Notes under the pieces: generated by a model
What the model was told of the DNA's origin: nothing
Databases searched by the model: none
What the model saw: only the letters and a program-made list of their open reading frames with translations
Source: Rhizobiaceae bacterium
Lineage (GTDB): Bacteria; Pseudomonadota; Alphaproteobacteria; Rhizobiales; Rhizobiaceae
Length of the DNA stretch: 64,000 bases
Direction of reading: 5' to 3'
Assembly: GCA_016742175.1 (NCBI GenBank)
Contig: JACVCH010000001.1
Span: forward strand, 248,001-312,000
Program-made: the position numbers and the translations under genes
Shown here: positions 46,810 to 56,830 of the stretch, in pieces
How positions within the stretch are numbered: the first letter of the stretch is position 1
Layout of the letters: each line of letters starts with the position of its first letter

Positions 46810-47331
46810 ATGGACATCATTCGTCAGCTCGAGGCCGAGCAGGCCGCCAAGATCGAAGAGAAGCGCAAGCTCCCCGAATTCCAGCCGGGCGACACCGTTC
46901 GCGTGCTGGTCCGCGTCACGGAAGGCACCCGCACCCGCGTGCAGGCCTATGAGGGCGTGTGCATCGCCCGCTCCGGCGCCGGCCTCAACGAGAACTTCAC
47001 CGTCCGCAAGATCTCCTATGGCGAAGGCGTGGAACGCGTGTTCCCGGTCTATTCGCCGATGGTCGAGGGCGTCGAGATCGTCCGCCGCGGCAAGGTTCGC
47101 CGCGCCAAGCTCTATTACCTGCGCGATCGCCGCGGCAAGTCGGCCCGCATCGTCGAGAACACGAGCGTTCGCGCCCGCAAGCTCAACGATTCCGAGCGCG
47201 ATGCCGCCAATGCCGAGAAGGCCCGCATCGAGGCCGAGAAGGTCGCAGCCGCACAGGCGCTCGCCGCCGAGAAGGCCGCAGCCGACAAGGAAGCCGCCGA
47301 CAAGGCCGCTGCCGAGGCCGACAACGCATAA
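46810..47331 (+). CDS. rplS: 50S ribosomal protein L19 with C-terminal extension
   Basis: The first 125 residues are canonical L19 ([55 protein letters not shown]). A further tail of about 45 residues, rich in Ala, Lys, Asp and Glu ([20 protein letters not shown]), makes the protein 173 residues. Such tails are common in rhizobial L19; function unknown. The 46607-46809 leader contains a small CCGGA/TCCGG hairpin. Confidence 0.97.
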   Translation: MDIIRQLEAEQAAKIEEKRKLPEFQPGDTVRVLVRVTEGTRTRVQAYEGVCIARSGAGLNENFTVRKISYGEGVERVFPVYSPMVEGVEIVRRGKVRRAKLYYLRDRRGKSARIVENTSVRARKLNDSERDAANAEKARIEAEKVAAAQALAAEKAAADKEAADKAAAEADNA

Positions 47332-47358
47332 GATTTCCTGCCTTTCGGGCAGATCGAG

Positions 47359-47385
47359 AAGGGCGCGGGTTTCCGCGCCCTTTTT
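47359..47385 (+). terminator. intrinsic terminator after rplS
   Basis: AAGGGCGCG / CGCGCCCTT with a six-base loop followed by TTT, about 28 bases after the L19 stop codon. It ends the rimM-trmD-rplS unit. Confidence 0.95.
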
Positions 47386-47450
47386 CGTTTTGCGGCGCTT
47401 GAAACCCGGCTAAGGATGGCGACGCCGTCAACCCGGACATCGACACAAGC

Positions 47451-47954
47451 ATGAGCGACATTCTCACCGATTTCGGACATCCGACCCACATGCCCTTCGC
47501 GGTGATCACGGCGCGGCTGCTCGTCGCGGCGCTGTTCGGCGCGCTGATCGGCTTCGAGCGGGAATGGCGCGACCATCCGGCGGGCCTGCGCACCCACATG
47601 CTCGTCTCGCTCGCGGCCGCCTCCTTTGCGATCCTCGGCATCGAGATCGTGCATTCCTCGCAGTTCGAAGCGGACGCCTCGCGGCTCGATCCGCTGCGGT
47701 TGATCGAGGCGGTGACGGCGGGCGTCGCGTTTCTGGCCGCTGGCACGATCATCTTCGCGCGCGGCAAGGTGAAGGGGCTGACGACCGGCGCCGGGCTTTG
47801 GCTCTCCGGCGCGATCGGTCTCGCGGCGGGGCTCGGCTTCTGGCAGGTCGGCGGGCTCGCGACGCTGCTTGCCGTGCTCGTCCTCGGCGCGATGCATGTC
47901 CTCGAAAAGAAGGTCGGCCGCATCGACGGACGGGAGGGGCCTCCCGACGATTGA
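47451..47954 (+). CDS. MgtC/SapB family membrane protein
   Basis: A 167-residue protein with four to five membrane segments and the family signature FGALIGFEREWRDHPAGLRTH near residue 22, followed by GVAFLAAGTIIFARGKVKGL. MgtC-like proteins influence membrane potential and growth under Mg limitation. The short form here lacks the C-terminal ACT-like domain of virulence-type MgtC. No Mg-sensing leader was recognised upstream. Confidence 0.88.
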   Translation: MSDILTDFGHPTHMPFAVITARLLVAALFGALIGFEREWRDHPAGLRTHMLVSLAAASFAILGIEIVHSSQFEADASRLDPLRLIEAVTAGVAFLAAGTIIFARGKVKGLTTGAGLWLSGAIGLAAGLGFWQVGGLATLLAVLVLGAMHVLEKKVGRIDGREGPPDD

Positions 47955-47975
47955 AGGCGGGCCGAAAGGCTGGTA

Positions 47976-48104
47976 ATGAAACCCTCCATGGAAAAGCTCT
48001 TCGGGAACCCGACCTATAAGAGGTTTGTGCTGCAGGATCACAAGCGCCTGCCGTCCCGTTTCTTCGCGCGGTTTTCCGGCGCGACGGCGAGCCTTGCGCG
48101 CTAG
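47976..48104 (+). CDS. possible small protein (42 residues)
   Basis: A short open frame between the mgtC-like gene and leuC, encoding a basic peptide that starts MKPSMEKLFGNPTYKRFVLQ and ends GATASLAR. GAAAGG stands seven bases before the ATG, and third positions show the local G/C bias. It has no membrane segment and no recognised domain. It could be a real microprotein, a leader peptide for leuC, or chance. Confidence 0.35.
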   Translation: MKPSMEKLFGNPTYKRFVLQDHKRLPSRFFARFSGATASLAR

Positions 48105-48164
48105 GCGCGCATCCCGCCCTTCGCCCTTTTCCGACCGCTTTCTCGACCGAACGGACTTCACGCC

Positions 48165-49574
48165 ATGAGCGCACCGCGTACCCTCTACGACAAGATCTTC
48201 GACGACCATGTGGTCGACCGCCAGGATGACGGCACGTGCCTGCTCTACATCGACCGCCACCTCGTCCACGAGGTGACGAGCCCGCAAGCCTTCGAAGGCC
48301 TGCGCATGGCCGGCCGAAAGGTGCGCCATCCGGAGAAGACGCTCGCCGTCGTCGACCACAACGTGCCGACCTCGCCCGACCGCAAGGACGGGATCAAGAA
48401 CGAGGAAAGCCGCATCCAGGTCGAGGCGCTGGCGAGGAACGCGGCTGATTTCGGCATCGACTATTATGACGAGGTCGACATCCGCCAGGGCATCGTCCAC
48501 ATCATCGGGCCGGAGCAGGGCTTCACCCTGCCGGGGATGACGATCGTGTGCGGCGACAGCCACACCTCGACCCACGGCGCCTTCGGCGCCCTCGCCCACG
48601 GCATCGGCACGTCCGAGGTCGAGCACGTGCTCGCCACCCAGACGCTGATCCAGAAGAAGGCGAAGAACATGCTGGTGCGCGTCGACGGGCAGTTGCCCCA
48701 GGGCGTCACCGCCAAGGACATCATCCTCGCCATCATCGGCGAGATCGGCACCGCCGGCGGCACCGGCTACGTCATCGAATATGCCGGCGAGGCGATCCGC
48801 GCGCTGTCGATGGAAGGCCGCATGACGATCTGCAACATGTCGATCGAAGGCGGCGCTCGCGCCGGCCTGATCGCGCCCGACGAGACGACGTTCGCCTATG
48901 TGATGGACAAGCCGCGCGCGCCGAAGGGCAAGGCGTGGGAGATGGCGCTCGCCTACTGGAAGACGCTGAATTCCGACGAAGGGGCGCATTACGACAAGGT
49001 GGTGGTGCTCGACGCCGCCAATCTGCCGCCGATCGTCTCCTGGGGCTCCTCGCCCGAGGACGTCGTCGCGGTGACCGGCGAGGTGCCGGACCCGGCCGCG
49101 ATTCCCGACGAGAACAAGCGCACCTCCAAGCAGCGCGCACTCGACTATATGGGCCTGACGCCGGGCACCAGGATCACCGACATCACTATCGACCGCGTCT
49201 TCATCGGCTCGTGCACCAACGGCCGGATCGAGGATCTGCGCGCGGCGGCCGCCGTCATCGAGGGCCGCAAGGTGGCGGCGAATGTCGACGCGATGGTGGT
49301 TCCGGGCTCGGGCCTCGTCAAGCAACAGGCGGAAGAAGAAGGGCTCGACAGGATCTTCATCGAAGCCGGCTTCGACTGGCGCGAGCCGGGCTGCTCCATG
49401 TGCCTGGCGATGAACGACGACCGCCTCAAGCCGCAGGAACGCTGCGCCTCGACCTCGAACCGCAATTTCGAGGGCCGGCAGGGCTTCAAGGGCCGCACCC
49501 ATCTCGTCTCGCCGGCGATGGCCGCAGCGGCGGCGATCGCGGGCCATTTCGTCGACATCCGCGCCTGGAAATAG
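48165..49574 (+). CDS. leuC: 3-isopropylmalate dehydratase large subunit LeuC
   Basis: A 469-residue aconitase-family enzyme of leucine synthesis that isomerises isopropylmalate. The [4Fe-4S] ligands lie in [14 protein letters not shown] and in [10 protein letters not shown] near residue 409; [19 protein letters not shown] is the substrate-site signature. leuD, the small subunit, is not in this window, which is usual for rhizobia. Confidence 0.98.
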   Translation: MSAPRTLYDKIFDDHVVDRQDDGTCLLYIDRHLVHEVTSPQAFEGLRMAGRKVRHPEKTLAVVDHNVPTSPDRKDGIKNEESRIQVEALARNAADFGIDYYDEVDIRQGIVHIIGPEQGFTLPGMTIVCGDSHTSTHGAFGALAHGIGTSEVEHVLATQTLIQKKAKNMLVRVDGQLPQGVTAKDIILAIIGEIGTAGGTGYVIEYAGEAIRALSMEGRMTICNMSIEGGARAGLIAPDETTFAYVMDKPRAPKGKAWEMALAYWKTLNSDEGAHYDKVVVLDAANLPPIVSWGSSPEDVVAVTGEVPDPAAIPDENKRTSKQRALDYMGLTPGTRITDITIDRVFIGSCTNGRIEDLRAAAAVIEGRKVAANVDAMVVPGSGLVKQQAEEEGLDRIFIEAGFDWREPGCSMCLAMNDDRLKPQERCASTSNRNFEGRQGFKGRTHLVSPAMAAAAAIAGHFVDIRAWK

Positions 49575-49661
49575 TACGGCGATCCGGGTGGAAACGTCCC
49601 CGGAGGTTCCGCCCGGTTAACCGCTTATTCGGCTTTCCCGCCTAGCTTCTGCGCGAGTTGG

Positions 49662-50870
49662 GTGGGGCCGTCGGTCTTGGATGCATCTTTGTTCATTGCG
49701 CTGATCATACCGACGCTCAGCGGTATCTTCGCGACATCCCTGTTCCTGCTCGCCCGCTACCAGGAGGACCGTGTCGTGGAACGGGCGGCCTGGTCCTATG
49801 CGGGCTTCGCCGTCGGCATGTCGCTCCAGTATTTCGAGCCGTTCGGCTTCGAGGCGTCGCGGTTCCTGTCGAACGCGATCTTCCTTGCCAGCATGGTGCT
49901 GCTGTCGAGCGCGCTGATGGCGCGGCACGGCAGGCGCGCGCCGTTGGGGGCGATGTCCGCGATCACCGTCATCTCTCTGACGGTCCTGGCCGCGGGGCTC
50001 GTCGGAGAGCCGAACCTTGCGCTGAGGGTCGCGGCGGCCAGTCTCGGCTTTGCCGCCGTTTCGGCGCTCTTGGCCTACAAATTGTGGCGGATCGGCGCGC
50101 ACACGCTTGTTGACCGCCTGCTGCTCGGCTCGGTCGCCTTCATCGCGGCGGGTTCGGTCATCCGGCCCGCGGTCATCTATCTGCTGCAGGGCGGGCTCGG
50201 CACGGAGCAATTGTTCTTCCAGTCGCTCTACTGGCTGTCTCTGGTCCTGTCGGCGGTGTTCTTCCTGTCGGTCATCGCGCTGACGCTCATCTCGTCGGCT
50301 TCGCTCGATACGATCGAGACGCTGCGGACGGAGGCGGGCACCGACATGCTGTCAGGCGTTTTCAACCGGCGCGGCTTCGAACAGGGCGCGGTCCGCCTGA
50401 TCCGAAAGGCCGAGCGCCAGGGGCAGCCGGTGTCGCTGGTCCTTGCCGACCTCGATCATTTCAAGCAGGTCAATGACCATTTCGGCCATGCCTGCGGCGA
50501 CGCGGCGATCCGGCAGTTCGCCGGATGCCTGACCGCGCGGGCGGGAACGGATGCGGTGGTCGGCCGGCTGGGCGGCGAGGAATTCGCCATCCTGGCAAGC
50601 GGCACCACCGCGCAGGCCGCACGGCTGATGGCCGAGGGCATGCGGGTGGGGCTGTCGATGTGCGAACTCGACGGCATGCCGGCGGAACGGCGATTGACGG
50701 CCAGTTTCGGCGTCGCGCAGCGTGTGCCGTCCGATACGCTCGCCAGCCTGATCGAGCGTGCAGACCAGGCGCTCTACGCGGCCAAGGCGGCAGGCCGCGA
50801 CCGCGTCCGCGTATCGGTCGAGGCCGGGCAGCAGGAGGCGGCGCCTGTCCGCGCCGCCCAGCGTCACTGA
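49662..50870 (+). CDS. membrane-bound diguanylate cyclase (GGDEF domain)
   Basis: A 402-residue protein. Six to seven hydrophobic segments fill the first 210 residues; the GGDEF domain follows (TDMLSGVFNRRGFEQGA, LADLDHFKQVNDHFGHACGD, RLGGEEFAIL). The GGEEF active site is intact, so c-di-GMP synthesis is likely; the canonical RxxD inhibitory site is not seen (RAGTD stands there). GTG 49662 is the likeliest start, without a clear ribosome site; TTG 49677 is an alternative. It overlaps the convergent gene by seven bases. Confidence 0.9.
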   Translation: MGPSVLDASLFIALIIPTLSGIFATSLFLLARYQEDRVVERAAWSYAGFAVGMSLQYFEPFGFEASRFLSNAIFLASMVLLSSALMARHGRRAPLGAMSAITVISLTVLAAGLVGEPNLALRVAAASLGFAAVSALLAYKLWRIGAHTLVDRLLLGSVAFIAAGSVIRPAVIYLLQGGLGTEQLFFQSLYWLSLVLSAVFFLSVIALTLISSASLDTIETLRTEAGTDMLSGVFNRRGFEQGAVRLIRKAERQGQPVSLVLADLDHFKQVNDHFGHACGDAAIRQFAGCLTARAGTDAVVGRLGGEEFAILASGTTAQAARLMAEGMRVGLSMCELDGMPAERRLTASFGVAQRVPSDTLASLIERADQALYAAKAAGRDRVRVSVEAGQQEAAPVRAAQRH

Positions 50871-51694
50871 ATGCTGGCCAGGGGCCCGGTCGAGGTGACG
50901 AGCTTGTAGTCGGCCATCTCCTCGGCGGAGAGGTAGTAGAGCGCGCGCGGCGGCGTGTCGAGCGCGTGCAGCCACATAGCCGGGTCGACGCCCATTTCCG
51001 ACAGATAGCGCGAGATGCGCGCGGCGGTGACCTGCGCATCCGACATCGCCTGCTCGGGCGCGGGCAGGCTGGACGTGCCGGCATAGAACTGATGGAGGCC
51101 GATCGCCGCCTTGTCGCCGACGGTGCGCGTCGTGCCGCCGGCGAAGACCAGCGGGCAGGACGAGGCGCACAGCGCGCCGTCCGGCACCAGCGTCGCCAGA
51201 TCGCGCTCGCGGATCATCCGCGCCATCGCCATCGCATCCTCGAGCGAGCCGCCGGGCGAGTTGAGCGAGACGGTCTGCACGTATTCGCCGCGCGCGTCGA
51301 GTTCGGCGGCGAGCCGGGCGGACGAGCCGACATCGATCGAGCCGGTCGCGGCGAGGACGCCGCCGGGCTTCAGTTCGAAGCGAACCGCATCCTTCAGCAG
51401 CGCCTCGTCGGTCTCGACGTTCTCGCGCGGGTCCTGCGAACCGGAAGACGAACCATCGGTCTCGACGGCCGGTGGCAGGATCGGCTCGGTGACGTGCACC
51501 GATGCCTGATCGGACGGCCACAGCCCGCCAGTTTCCTTCTGCAATTCGTAAAGGTCGAACGCCAGCACGCCGACGACGCCGGCGAGCATCGCGCCGAAGG
51601 TGAAGCGCATGACATTACCGTCGTCGACGCGATCGACGAGCTGGGCGAAGCGGCCCTGCGGCGCTATGTCGGAATGGTGCGCGTGGTCGCTCAT
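50864..51694 (-). CDS. membrane-anchored ClpP-like serine protease family protein
   Basis: A 276-residue protein with one membrane helix near residues 32-48, a disordered linker, and a ClpP/crotonase-like domain: VSLNSPGGSLEDAMAMARMI carries the oxyanion Gly loop, DGALCASSCPLVFAGG the nucleophile Ser region, and KAAIGLHQFYAG the His region. Orientation suggests the domain is periplasmic. It is coupled by ATGA overlap to the four-helix membrane protein transcribed just before it. The substrate is unknown. Confidence 0.75.
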   Translation of the reverse strand: MSDHAHHSDIAPQGRFAQLVDRVDDGNVMRFTFGAMLAGVVGVLAFDLYELQKETGGLWPSDQASVHVTEPILPPAVETDGSSSGSQDPRENVETDEALLKDAVRFELKPGGVLAATGSIDVGSSARLAAELDARGEYVQTVSLNSPGGSLEDAMAMARMIRERDLATLVPDGALCASSCPLVFAGGTTRTVGDKAAIGLHQFYAGTSSLPAPEQAMSDAQVTAARISRYLSEMGVDPAMWLHALDTPPRALYYLSAEEMADYKLVTSTGPLASIQ

Positions 51695-53034
51695 GGCTCG
51701 AACCGCTTGCGTTCGTTGAGGGAAAGGGGCGTGACGTTCTCGTTCGACTGCGCGGGCGGCGACGATTGGGCGGCGGGTCGCGTCTCGGCGACTTCCGGCT
51801 CTGGCTCCGGCGTCGCGACAGGCTGGCGCGCGGCGCGGGCGGCGGCGAGCGTCTCGTGCAGTTCGATCGAGCGCAGCATGTCGGCCGCGGTGATGCGGTC
51901 GGCGTCGGAGAGGCCCTCCTCGTGCCGGCGCAGCGCCGCCATCACCACCGCCATGACGGCGACGAAGACGCCCGGCAAAAGATCGATGGAGATCGCACCG
52001 GCCCAGCTCGGCAGGAAGCTCGTCGCGTAGACCAGAACCGCCTCGGCCGAGGACAACGGCACGAAGCGGCGCTCATCGACGCGGGGCTGGGCGAGGATTT
52101 CGTTGGCGGCTTCCGAGAGCGCGGCGGACTGGGCGCCGACCGAGGCGCGCACCGTCTCCATCACGGTCGACTGGCGGCCGGCGAGGTCGGCATCGGCGCC
52201 GCTCGTCACCGGGGCGATGAAGCCCATCGACAGATCCTGCGCGGCGCGGGCGACCGAGGGCGCGATGGACGTCTGTTCGAGCGAGGCGATGACGCCGGAC
52301 AGCGCCACCGTTTCCTGCGCGAACTCGTTGGCGCGCGGCTCGACCGGGCCGGAAGCGGAGACGAGCTGGCGCATCGCCGTCAGGTGAAGCTGGCCTTCCT
52401 CGAACAGCGTCTGCACGCGCTCGCGCGAGCCTTCGATCGTGGCCTGCAGCTCGTTCATCTGCGCCGACATCTGCGTCAGGAGCTGGACGACGCTGCCCGA
52501 GCCGGACGTGCCGGTGAGCGCGCCGGACGCGCGCTCGTCTTCGGCGAGGCGGGCAAAGCGCTCCTGCGCGCGCTGGATGTCGGGCAGGAGCGAGAGCGCG
52601 CCGAGCGCGTTCGAATGCGCCTGGTCGAGATCGGCGGTGTATTCCTGCTGGGTCGTCGCCAGATGCTGCTCGACGGCGGCGGAGCCGGCGAGCGCGGCGG
52701 CATTCAGCCACGACGACATGGCGATGATCATAGCCGAGCCGACGATCATGATGAGGAAGAGCGCGACGCGCGAGGCGCCGTCGCGCATCTCGGGCACGAA
52801 GCGGATCAGATAGGTCCAGAAACCGTAGATGCCGACCGAGACGGCGACCGAATAGATGATGGCGCCGAGGAAGACGAGCGTCGCCGAGCCGTCGAGAAGG
52901 CCGCGCACACCGAGATAGGTGTAGACGCCGCTCGCCAGCGCGAGCGTCGCCAGAACGAAACGCGTCATCGTCTGCAGCGAGGCGATGTGGTTGCGCAGGC
53001 GGCTGGCGGATGCCGATGTCGAATGGTTACTCAT
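51691..53034 (-). CDS. multi-pass membrane protein with coiled-coil periplasmic region
   Basis: A 447-residue protein of unknown function. Hydrophobic segments lie near residues 24-44, 52-75, 90-108 and 355-375; between the third and fourth is a 240-residue, mostly helical, Gln/Glu/Ser-rich segment (ERVQTLFEEGQLHLTAMRQL). The C-terminal 80 residues are polar and Pro-rich. No family recognised. Its stop overlaps the start of the ClpP-like protease gene (ATGA), so the two proteins probably work together. Confidence 0.72.
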   Translation of the reverse strand: MSNHSTSASASRLRNHIASLQTMTRFVLATLALASGVYTYLGVRGLLDGSATLVFLGAIIYSVAVSVGIYGFWTYLIRFVPEMRDGASRVALFLIMIVGSAMIIAMSSWLNAAALAGSAAVEQHLATTQQEYTADLDQAHSNALGALSLLPDIQRAQERFARLAEDERASGALTGTSGSGSVVQLLTQMSAQMNELQATIEGSRERVQTLFEEGQLHLTAMRQLVSASGPVEPRANEFAQETVALSGVIASLEQTSIAPSVARAAQDLSMGFIAPVTSGADADLAGRQSTVMETVRASVGAQSAALSEAANEILAQPRVDERRFVPLSSAEAVLVYATSFLPSWAGAISIDLLPGVFVAVMAVVMAALRRHEEGLSDADRITAADMLRSIELHETLAAARAARQPVATPEPEPEVAETRPAAQSSPPAQSNENVTPLSLNERKRFEP

Positions 53035-53122
53035 TTCTTAACCTCTTCATTCGCAAAGGCAAAAGAAAGGTGTCGAAATGTGGACGCGCGCCCGCGCGCC
53101 GGCATCACGAGGATGTGTGCGC

Positions 53123-53485
53123 TTAGCGGCAAAGCGCGTCCGCCGGGGTCGGCACGACATGGTCCGGCAGGCCATACATGTAGCTGCGGCCGTGGAGGAG
53201 GACAGCGCCGAACTCGCAGTCGCGATGGGGGCGAAGCTGCAGGCGCTGGCCGCCATGATAGGCGATGCGCGGCGCGTCGGTCTCGTGATAGGACCCGGTC
53301 GCGCGGTAGCCCGATGCCGCTTCGCCCGCACCGACGACGATGCGCTTGTAGCCGGCGGGGGAGTAGATAACGAGATTGCCGAAACTGTCCGCGTGGACCT
53401 GGTCCTGGTAGAGGCTCCCGGCAGTTGCGGCCGATGCCGTGGCAGCGAAGAGCGCGGCGGTGAGGGCGTATGCGAGCGTGTTCAT
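53123..53485 (-). CDS. small exported protein of unknown function
   Basis: A 120-residue protein with a signal peptide (MNTLAYALTAALFAATASA). The mature part (SLYQDQVHADSFGNLVIYSP onward) carries a C-terminal CEFGAVLLHGRSYMYGL segment with two cysteines (also the penultimate residue) that could form a disulfide. ATG 53485 has a strong GGAGGA site; the longer frame to 53551 would bury the signal. Its gene diverges from a small lipoprotein gene. Confidence 0.75.
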   Translation of the reverse strand: MNTLAYALTAALFAATASAATAGSLYQDQVHADSFGNLVIYSPAGYKRIVVGAGEAASGYRATGSYHETDAPRIAYHGGQRLQLRPHRDCEFGAVLLHGRSYMYGLPDHVVPTPADALCR

Positions 53486-53638
53486 CACGGTCCTCCGGAA
53501 CGGGGCTTGCGGCATGTTAAGACAAGTTAACGCTTTCTTAACCCTTGTCACCCGAAACGGGTCGCTTGCCCGCGCGTCTTTCTGCGGACATGGTTAACGC
53601 CGACGGTCCCGACGACGCGCCTTGCTGCAAGGACACGC

Positions 53639-53968
53639 ATGACACGCATCGAAATCCCGCTCGCCCTTTTCTGCATGCTCGTCGCCTCCGGCTGCGTCGC
53701 CGATCTCGACGATGTCGCGACGGGCTCGGTGCCCGCCCAGCCGCCGCTCGCAACCTATGCCTGCGAGGACGGGACCGAACTCAAGGTCGCAGCCGCCGGA
53801 TCGTCGGTCGTGGTCGAGACGCCGGGCGAGGAGGCGCCGGTCGCGCTGCCGGCCAGCCCGCCCAACCAGCTCTACCGATTCGCCGAAGGGCTCTATTCGC
53901 TGGTGGTCGAAAACGGCGAGGCGCTGTGGATGAAAAACGGCGAAGGCGCGCTTGCTTGTCGTACCTGA
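53639..53968 (+). CDS. MliC-like lipoprotein
   Basis: A 109-residue lipoprotein: signal ending LVASGC (Cys near residue 20), then a small domain with YACEDGTELKVAAAGSSVVV and a final Cys (GEGALACRT), which fits the MliC fold (membrane-bound inhibitor of C-type lysozyme), where the two cysteines form a disulfide. The family call rests on short motifs. If right, it protects against host or competitor lysozyme. Confidence 0.55.
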   Translation: MTRIEIPLALFCMLVASGCVADLDDVATGSVPAQPPLATYACEDGTELKVAAAGSSVVVETPGEEAPVALPASPPNQLYRFAEGLYSLVVENGEALWMKNGEGALACRT

Positions 53969-54170
53969 CCGGATATTTCAGCGGTTAATCGATTGAAGCG
54001 CGAGCGACCCGCTTTCCTCCCGCCGGTGCATGCCTAAATGTCCGCTCGACCAACGTTTTGCGGCTTTGACGCATTGCAAAAAGCGCATTAGAAAGCGCCC
54101 AACACTTCACGTCGCAGTCCGGCGACGGCATGACGCATTCCGGTCCGTGCCGCCGCCGAACGGGGGAGCC

Positions 54171-54581
54171 ATGAGCAAGACCACAGCCACCCGTGCGAGA
54201 CCCCTGTCTCCGCATCTCCAGATCTACAAGCCGATCCCGACGATGATGATGTCGATCATCCATCGCATCACCGGCTGCGCGCTCTATTTCGGAACGCTGC
54301 TGGTCGCGATCTGGCTGATGGCGGCTTCCGGCACGCCGGAGACCTTCGGCCGCGTGCAGGCGATCTACGGTTCGTGGCTCGGGCTGGTCGTTCTGTTCGG
54401 CTTCACCTGGGTTCTCGTCCACCACATGCTCGGCGGCATCCGCCACCTCGTCATGGATACGGGCAGCGAAGCGGCGCTCGGCAAGGATCAATCGAGACGG
54501 GCAGCCGTCGCGATGCCGATCATCTCGATCGTGCTGACGATCCTCGTCTGGATCGTCGCCATCATGGCGCGGGGAGCCTGA
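54171..54581 (+). CDS. sdhC: succinate dehydrogenase cytochrome b556 subunit
   Basis: A 136-residue membrane anchor of complex II with three helices. [20 protein letters not shown] and [12 protein letters not shown] are the N-terminal quinone-site signature; [13 protein letters not shown] carries the haem-ligand His. GGGGGAG precedes ATG 54171. It is the first gene of sdhCDAB. Confidence 0.97.
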   Translation: MSKTTATRARPLSPHLQIYKPIPTMMMSIIHRITGCALYFGTLLVAIWLMAASGTPETFGRVQAIYGSWLGLVVLFGFTWVLVHHMLGGIRHLVMDTGSEAALGKDQSRRAAVAMPIISIVLTILVWIVAIMARGA

Positions 54582-54583
54582 GC

Positions 54584-54967
54584 ATGACCGATATGCGCAC
54601 TCCGCTCGGCCGCGTCCGCGGTCTCGGTTCGGCCCGCGAGGGCACGATCCATTTCTGGCGCCAGCGCCTCACCGCCATCGCCAACGTGCCGCTCGTCCTG
54701 TTCATGGTCGGGCTGATGGTGGCGCTCGTCGGCGCGCCCTATGAGGAAGTCCGCGCGACGCTCGCCAACCCGTTCGTGACGCTGGTGGTGATCCTGTTCC
54801 TCGTTTCGGTGCTCTATCACATGAAGCTCGGCATGCAGATCGTGATCGAGGATTACGTGCATGGCGAAGGCGCGAAAATGGCGCTGATCGCGCTCAACAT
54901 CTTCTTCCCGCTCGTTATCGGCGTCGCCTCTGTCTTCGCCCTTCTCAAAATCGCATTCGGAGGCTGA
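54584..54967 (+). CDS. sdhD: succinate dehydrogenase membrane anchor subunit
   Basis: A 127-residue protein with three membrane helices. [20 protein letters not shown] is the typical N terminus, and [20 protein letters not shown] contains the second haem-ligand His and quinone-site Asp-Tyr. It begins two bases after the sdhC stop and precedes sdhA. Confidence 0.96.
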   Translation: MTDMRTPLGRVRGLGSAREGTIHFWRQRLTAIANVPLVLFMVGLMVALVGAPYEEVRATLANPFVTLVVILFLVSVLYHMKLGMQIVIEDYVHGEGAKMALIALNIFFPLVIGVASVFALLKIAFGG

Positions 54968-54971
54968 CCCA

Positions 54972-56819
54972 GTGGCCGACGCTGAAACCAGAATGAACGC
55001 CTCGCGGCCCGCCAGCGACAGCTACACCTATGTCGACCACAAATACGACGTCGTGGTCGTCGGTGCCGGCGGCGCGGGCCTGCGCGCCACGCTCGGCATG
55101 GCCGAGCAGGGGCTGAAGACGGCCTGTATCACCAAGGTCTTCCCGACCCGCTCGCACACGGTCGCGGCGCAGGGCGGCATCGCCGCCTCGCTGCAGAACA
55201 TGGGCGCCGATTCCTGGCAGTGGCACATGTACGACACCGTCAAGGGGTCGGACTGGCTGGGCGACGTCGACGCGATGGAATATCTGGCGCGCGAGGCGCC
55301 TGCCGCCGTCTACGAGCTCGAGCATTACGGCGTGCCGTTCAGCCGCACCGAAGAGGGCAAGATCTACCAGCGCCCGTTCGGCGGCCACATGCAGAATTTC
55401 GGCGACGGTCCGCCCGTCCAGCGCACCTGCGCTGCCGCCGACCGCACCGGCCACGCCATTTTGCACACGCTCTACGGCCAGTCGGTCAAGAACAACGCGC
55501 AATTCTTCATCGAGTATTTCGCGCTCGACCTGATCATGACGGACGGCGTGTGCACCGGCGTCGTCGCCTGGAACCTCGACGACGGCACGATCCACCGCTT
55601 CTCGGCGAAGATGGTGGTGCTGGCAACGGGTGGCTACGGCCGCGCCTACTTCTCCGCGACGAGCGCCCACACCTGCACCGGCGACGGCAACGGCATGGTC
55701 GCGCGCGCCGGCCTGCCCTTGCAGGACATGGAGTTCGTCCAGTTCCACCCGACCGGCATCTACGGCGCGGGCTGCCTCATCACCGAGGGCGTGCGCGGCG
55801 AGGGCGGCTATCTCGTCAATTCGGAAGGCGAGCGCTTCATGGAGCGCTACGCGCCGTCCGCGAAGGACCTTGCCTCGCGCGACGTCGTCTCGCGCTGCAT
55901 GACCATGGAAATCCGCGAAGGCCGCGGCGTCGGCAAGGCGAAGGACCACATCTTCCTTCATCTCGACCATCTCGACCCCGCCGTCATCCACGAGCGGCTA
56001 CCGGGCATCGCCGAGAGCGCGCGCATCTTCGCCGGCGTCGACGTGACGCGCGAGCCGATCCCGGTCCTGCCGACGGTCCACTACAATATGGGCGGCATCC
56101 CGACCAATTACTGGGGCGAAGTGCTGAACCCGACCGCCGAGAACCCGGACGCGATTGCGCCTGGCCTGATGGCCGTCGGCGAAGCGGCCTGCGCGTCGGT
56201 GCACGGCGCCAACCGCCTCGGCTCCAACTCGCTCATCGATCTCGTCGTCTTCGGACGCGCCGCCGCCATCCGCGCCGGCCAGGTGATCGATCGCGACGCG
56301 TCAATCCCGGCGATCAATGTGGCGGCTTGCGACAAGATCATGGAGCGCTTCGACCGCATCCGCCATTCCAATGGCGGCACGCCGACCGCGAAGCTGCGCG
56401 ACCGGATGCAAAAGGCGATGCAGGACGACGCGGCCGTGTTCCGCACGCAGGAATCGCTCGAGAATGGCTGCAAGCAGATTTCGGAAATCTGGAACGGCCT
56501 CGCCGACATCAAGGTGACCGACCGCTCGATGATCTGGAACTCGGATCTCGTCGAGACGCTCGAGCTCGACAATCTGATGGCAAACGCGATCACAACGGTC
56601 TATTCGGCCGAGGCGCGCAAGGAAAGCCGCGGCGCGCACGCCCGCGAGGACTTCTCCGAGCGCGACGACGCCAACTGGCGCAAGCACACGCTCTCCTGGG
56701 TCGACGAGGCCGGAAACGTCCGCCTCGACTACCGCCCCGTGCATACCGAGCCGATGTTGGCATATGCCGATGGCGGCATCGACCCGGCGAAGATCGCCCC
56801 GAAGAAGCGCGTTTACTGA
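54972..56819 (+). CDS. sdhA: succinate dehydrogenase flavoprotein subunit
   Basis: A 615-residue catalytic subunit. The FAD motif [19 protein letters not shown] lies near residue 28. The His of [11 protein letters not shown] is the covalent flavin site. Substrate-site [20 protein letters not shown] and the C-terminal [20 protein letters not shown] are present. GTG 54972, four bases after sdhD, is taken as the start; ATG 54993 is an alternative. Confidence 0.98.
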   Translation: MADAETRMNASRPASDSYTYVDHKYDVVVVGAGGAGLRATLGMAEQGLKTACITKVFPTRSHTVAAQGGIAASLQNMGADSWQWHMYDTVKGSDWLGDVDAMEYLAREAPAAVYELEHYGVPFSRTEEGKIYQRPFGGHMQNFGDGPPVQRTCAAADRTGHAILHTLYGQSVKNNAQFFIEYFALDLIMTDGVCTGVVAWNLDDGTIHRFSAKMVVLATGGYGRAYFSATSAHTCTGDGNGMVARAGLPLQDMEFVQFHPTGIYGAGCLITEGVRGEGGYLVNSEGERFMERYAPSAKDLASRDVVSRCMTMEIREGRGVGKAKDHIFLHLDHLDPAVIHERLPGIAESARIFAGVDVTREPIPVLPTVHYNMGGIPTNYWGEVLNPTAENPDAIAPGLMAVGEAACASVHGANRLGSNSLIDLVVFGRAAAIRAGQVIDRDASIPAINVAACDKIMERFDRIRHSNGGTPTAKLRDRMQKAMQDDAAVFRTQESLENGCKQISEIWNGLADIKVTDRSMIWNSDLVETLELDNLMANAITTVYSAEARKESRGAHAREDFSERDDANWRKHTLSWVDEAGNVRLDYRPVHTEPMLAYADGGIDPAKIAPKKRVY

Positions 56820-56830
56820 GGAACGGAAGA

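Noticed and set aside
47115-49547. An 810-codon open frame on the minus strand
   Set aside because: It runs antisense through mgtC-like and leuC genes and exists because of high GC and strong codon bias. It has Arg/Asp/His-rich low-complexity content and no domain.
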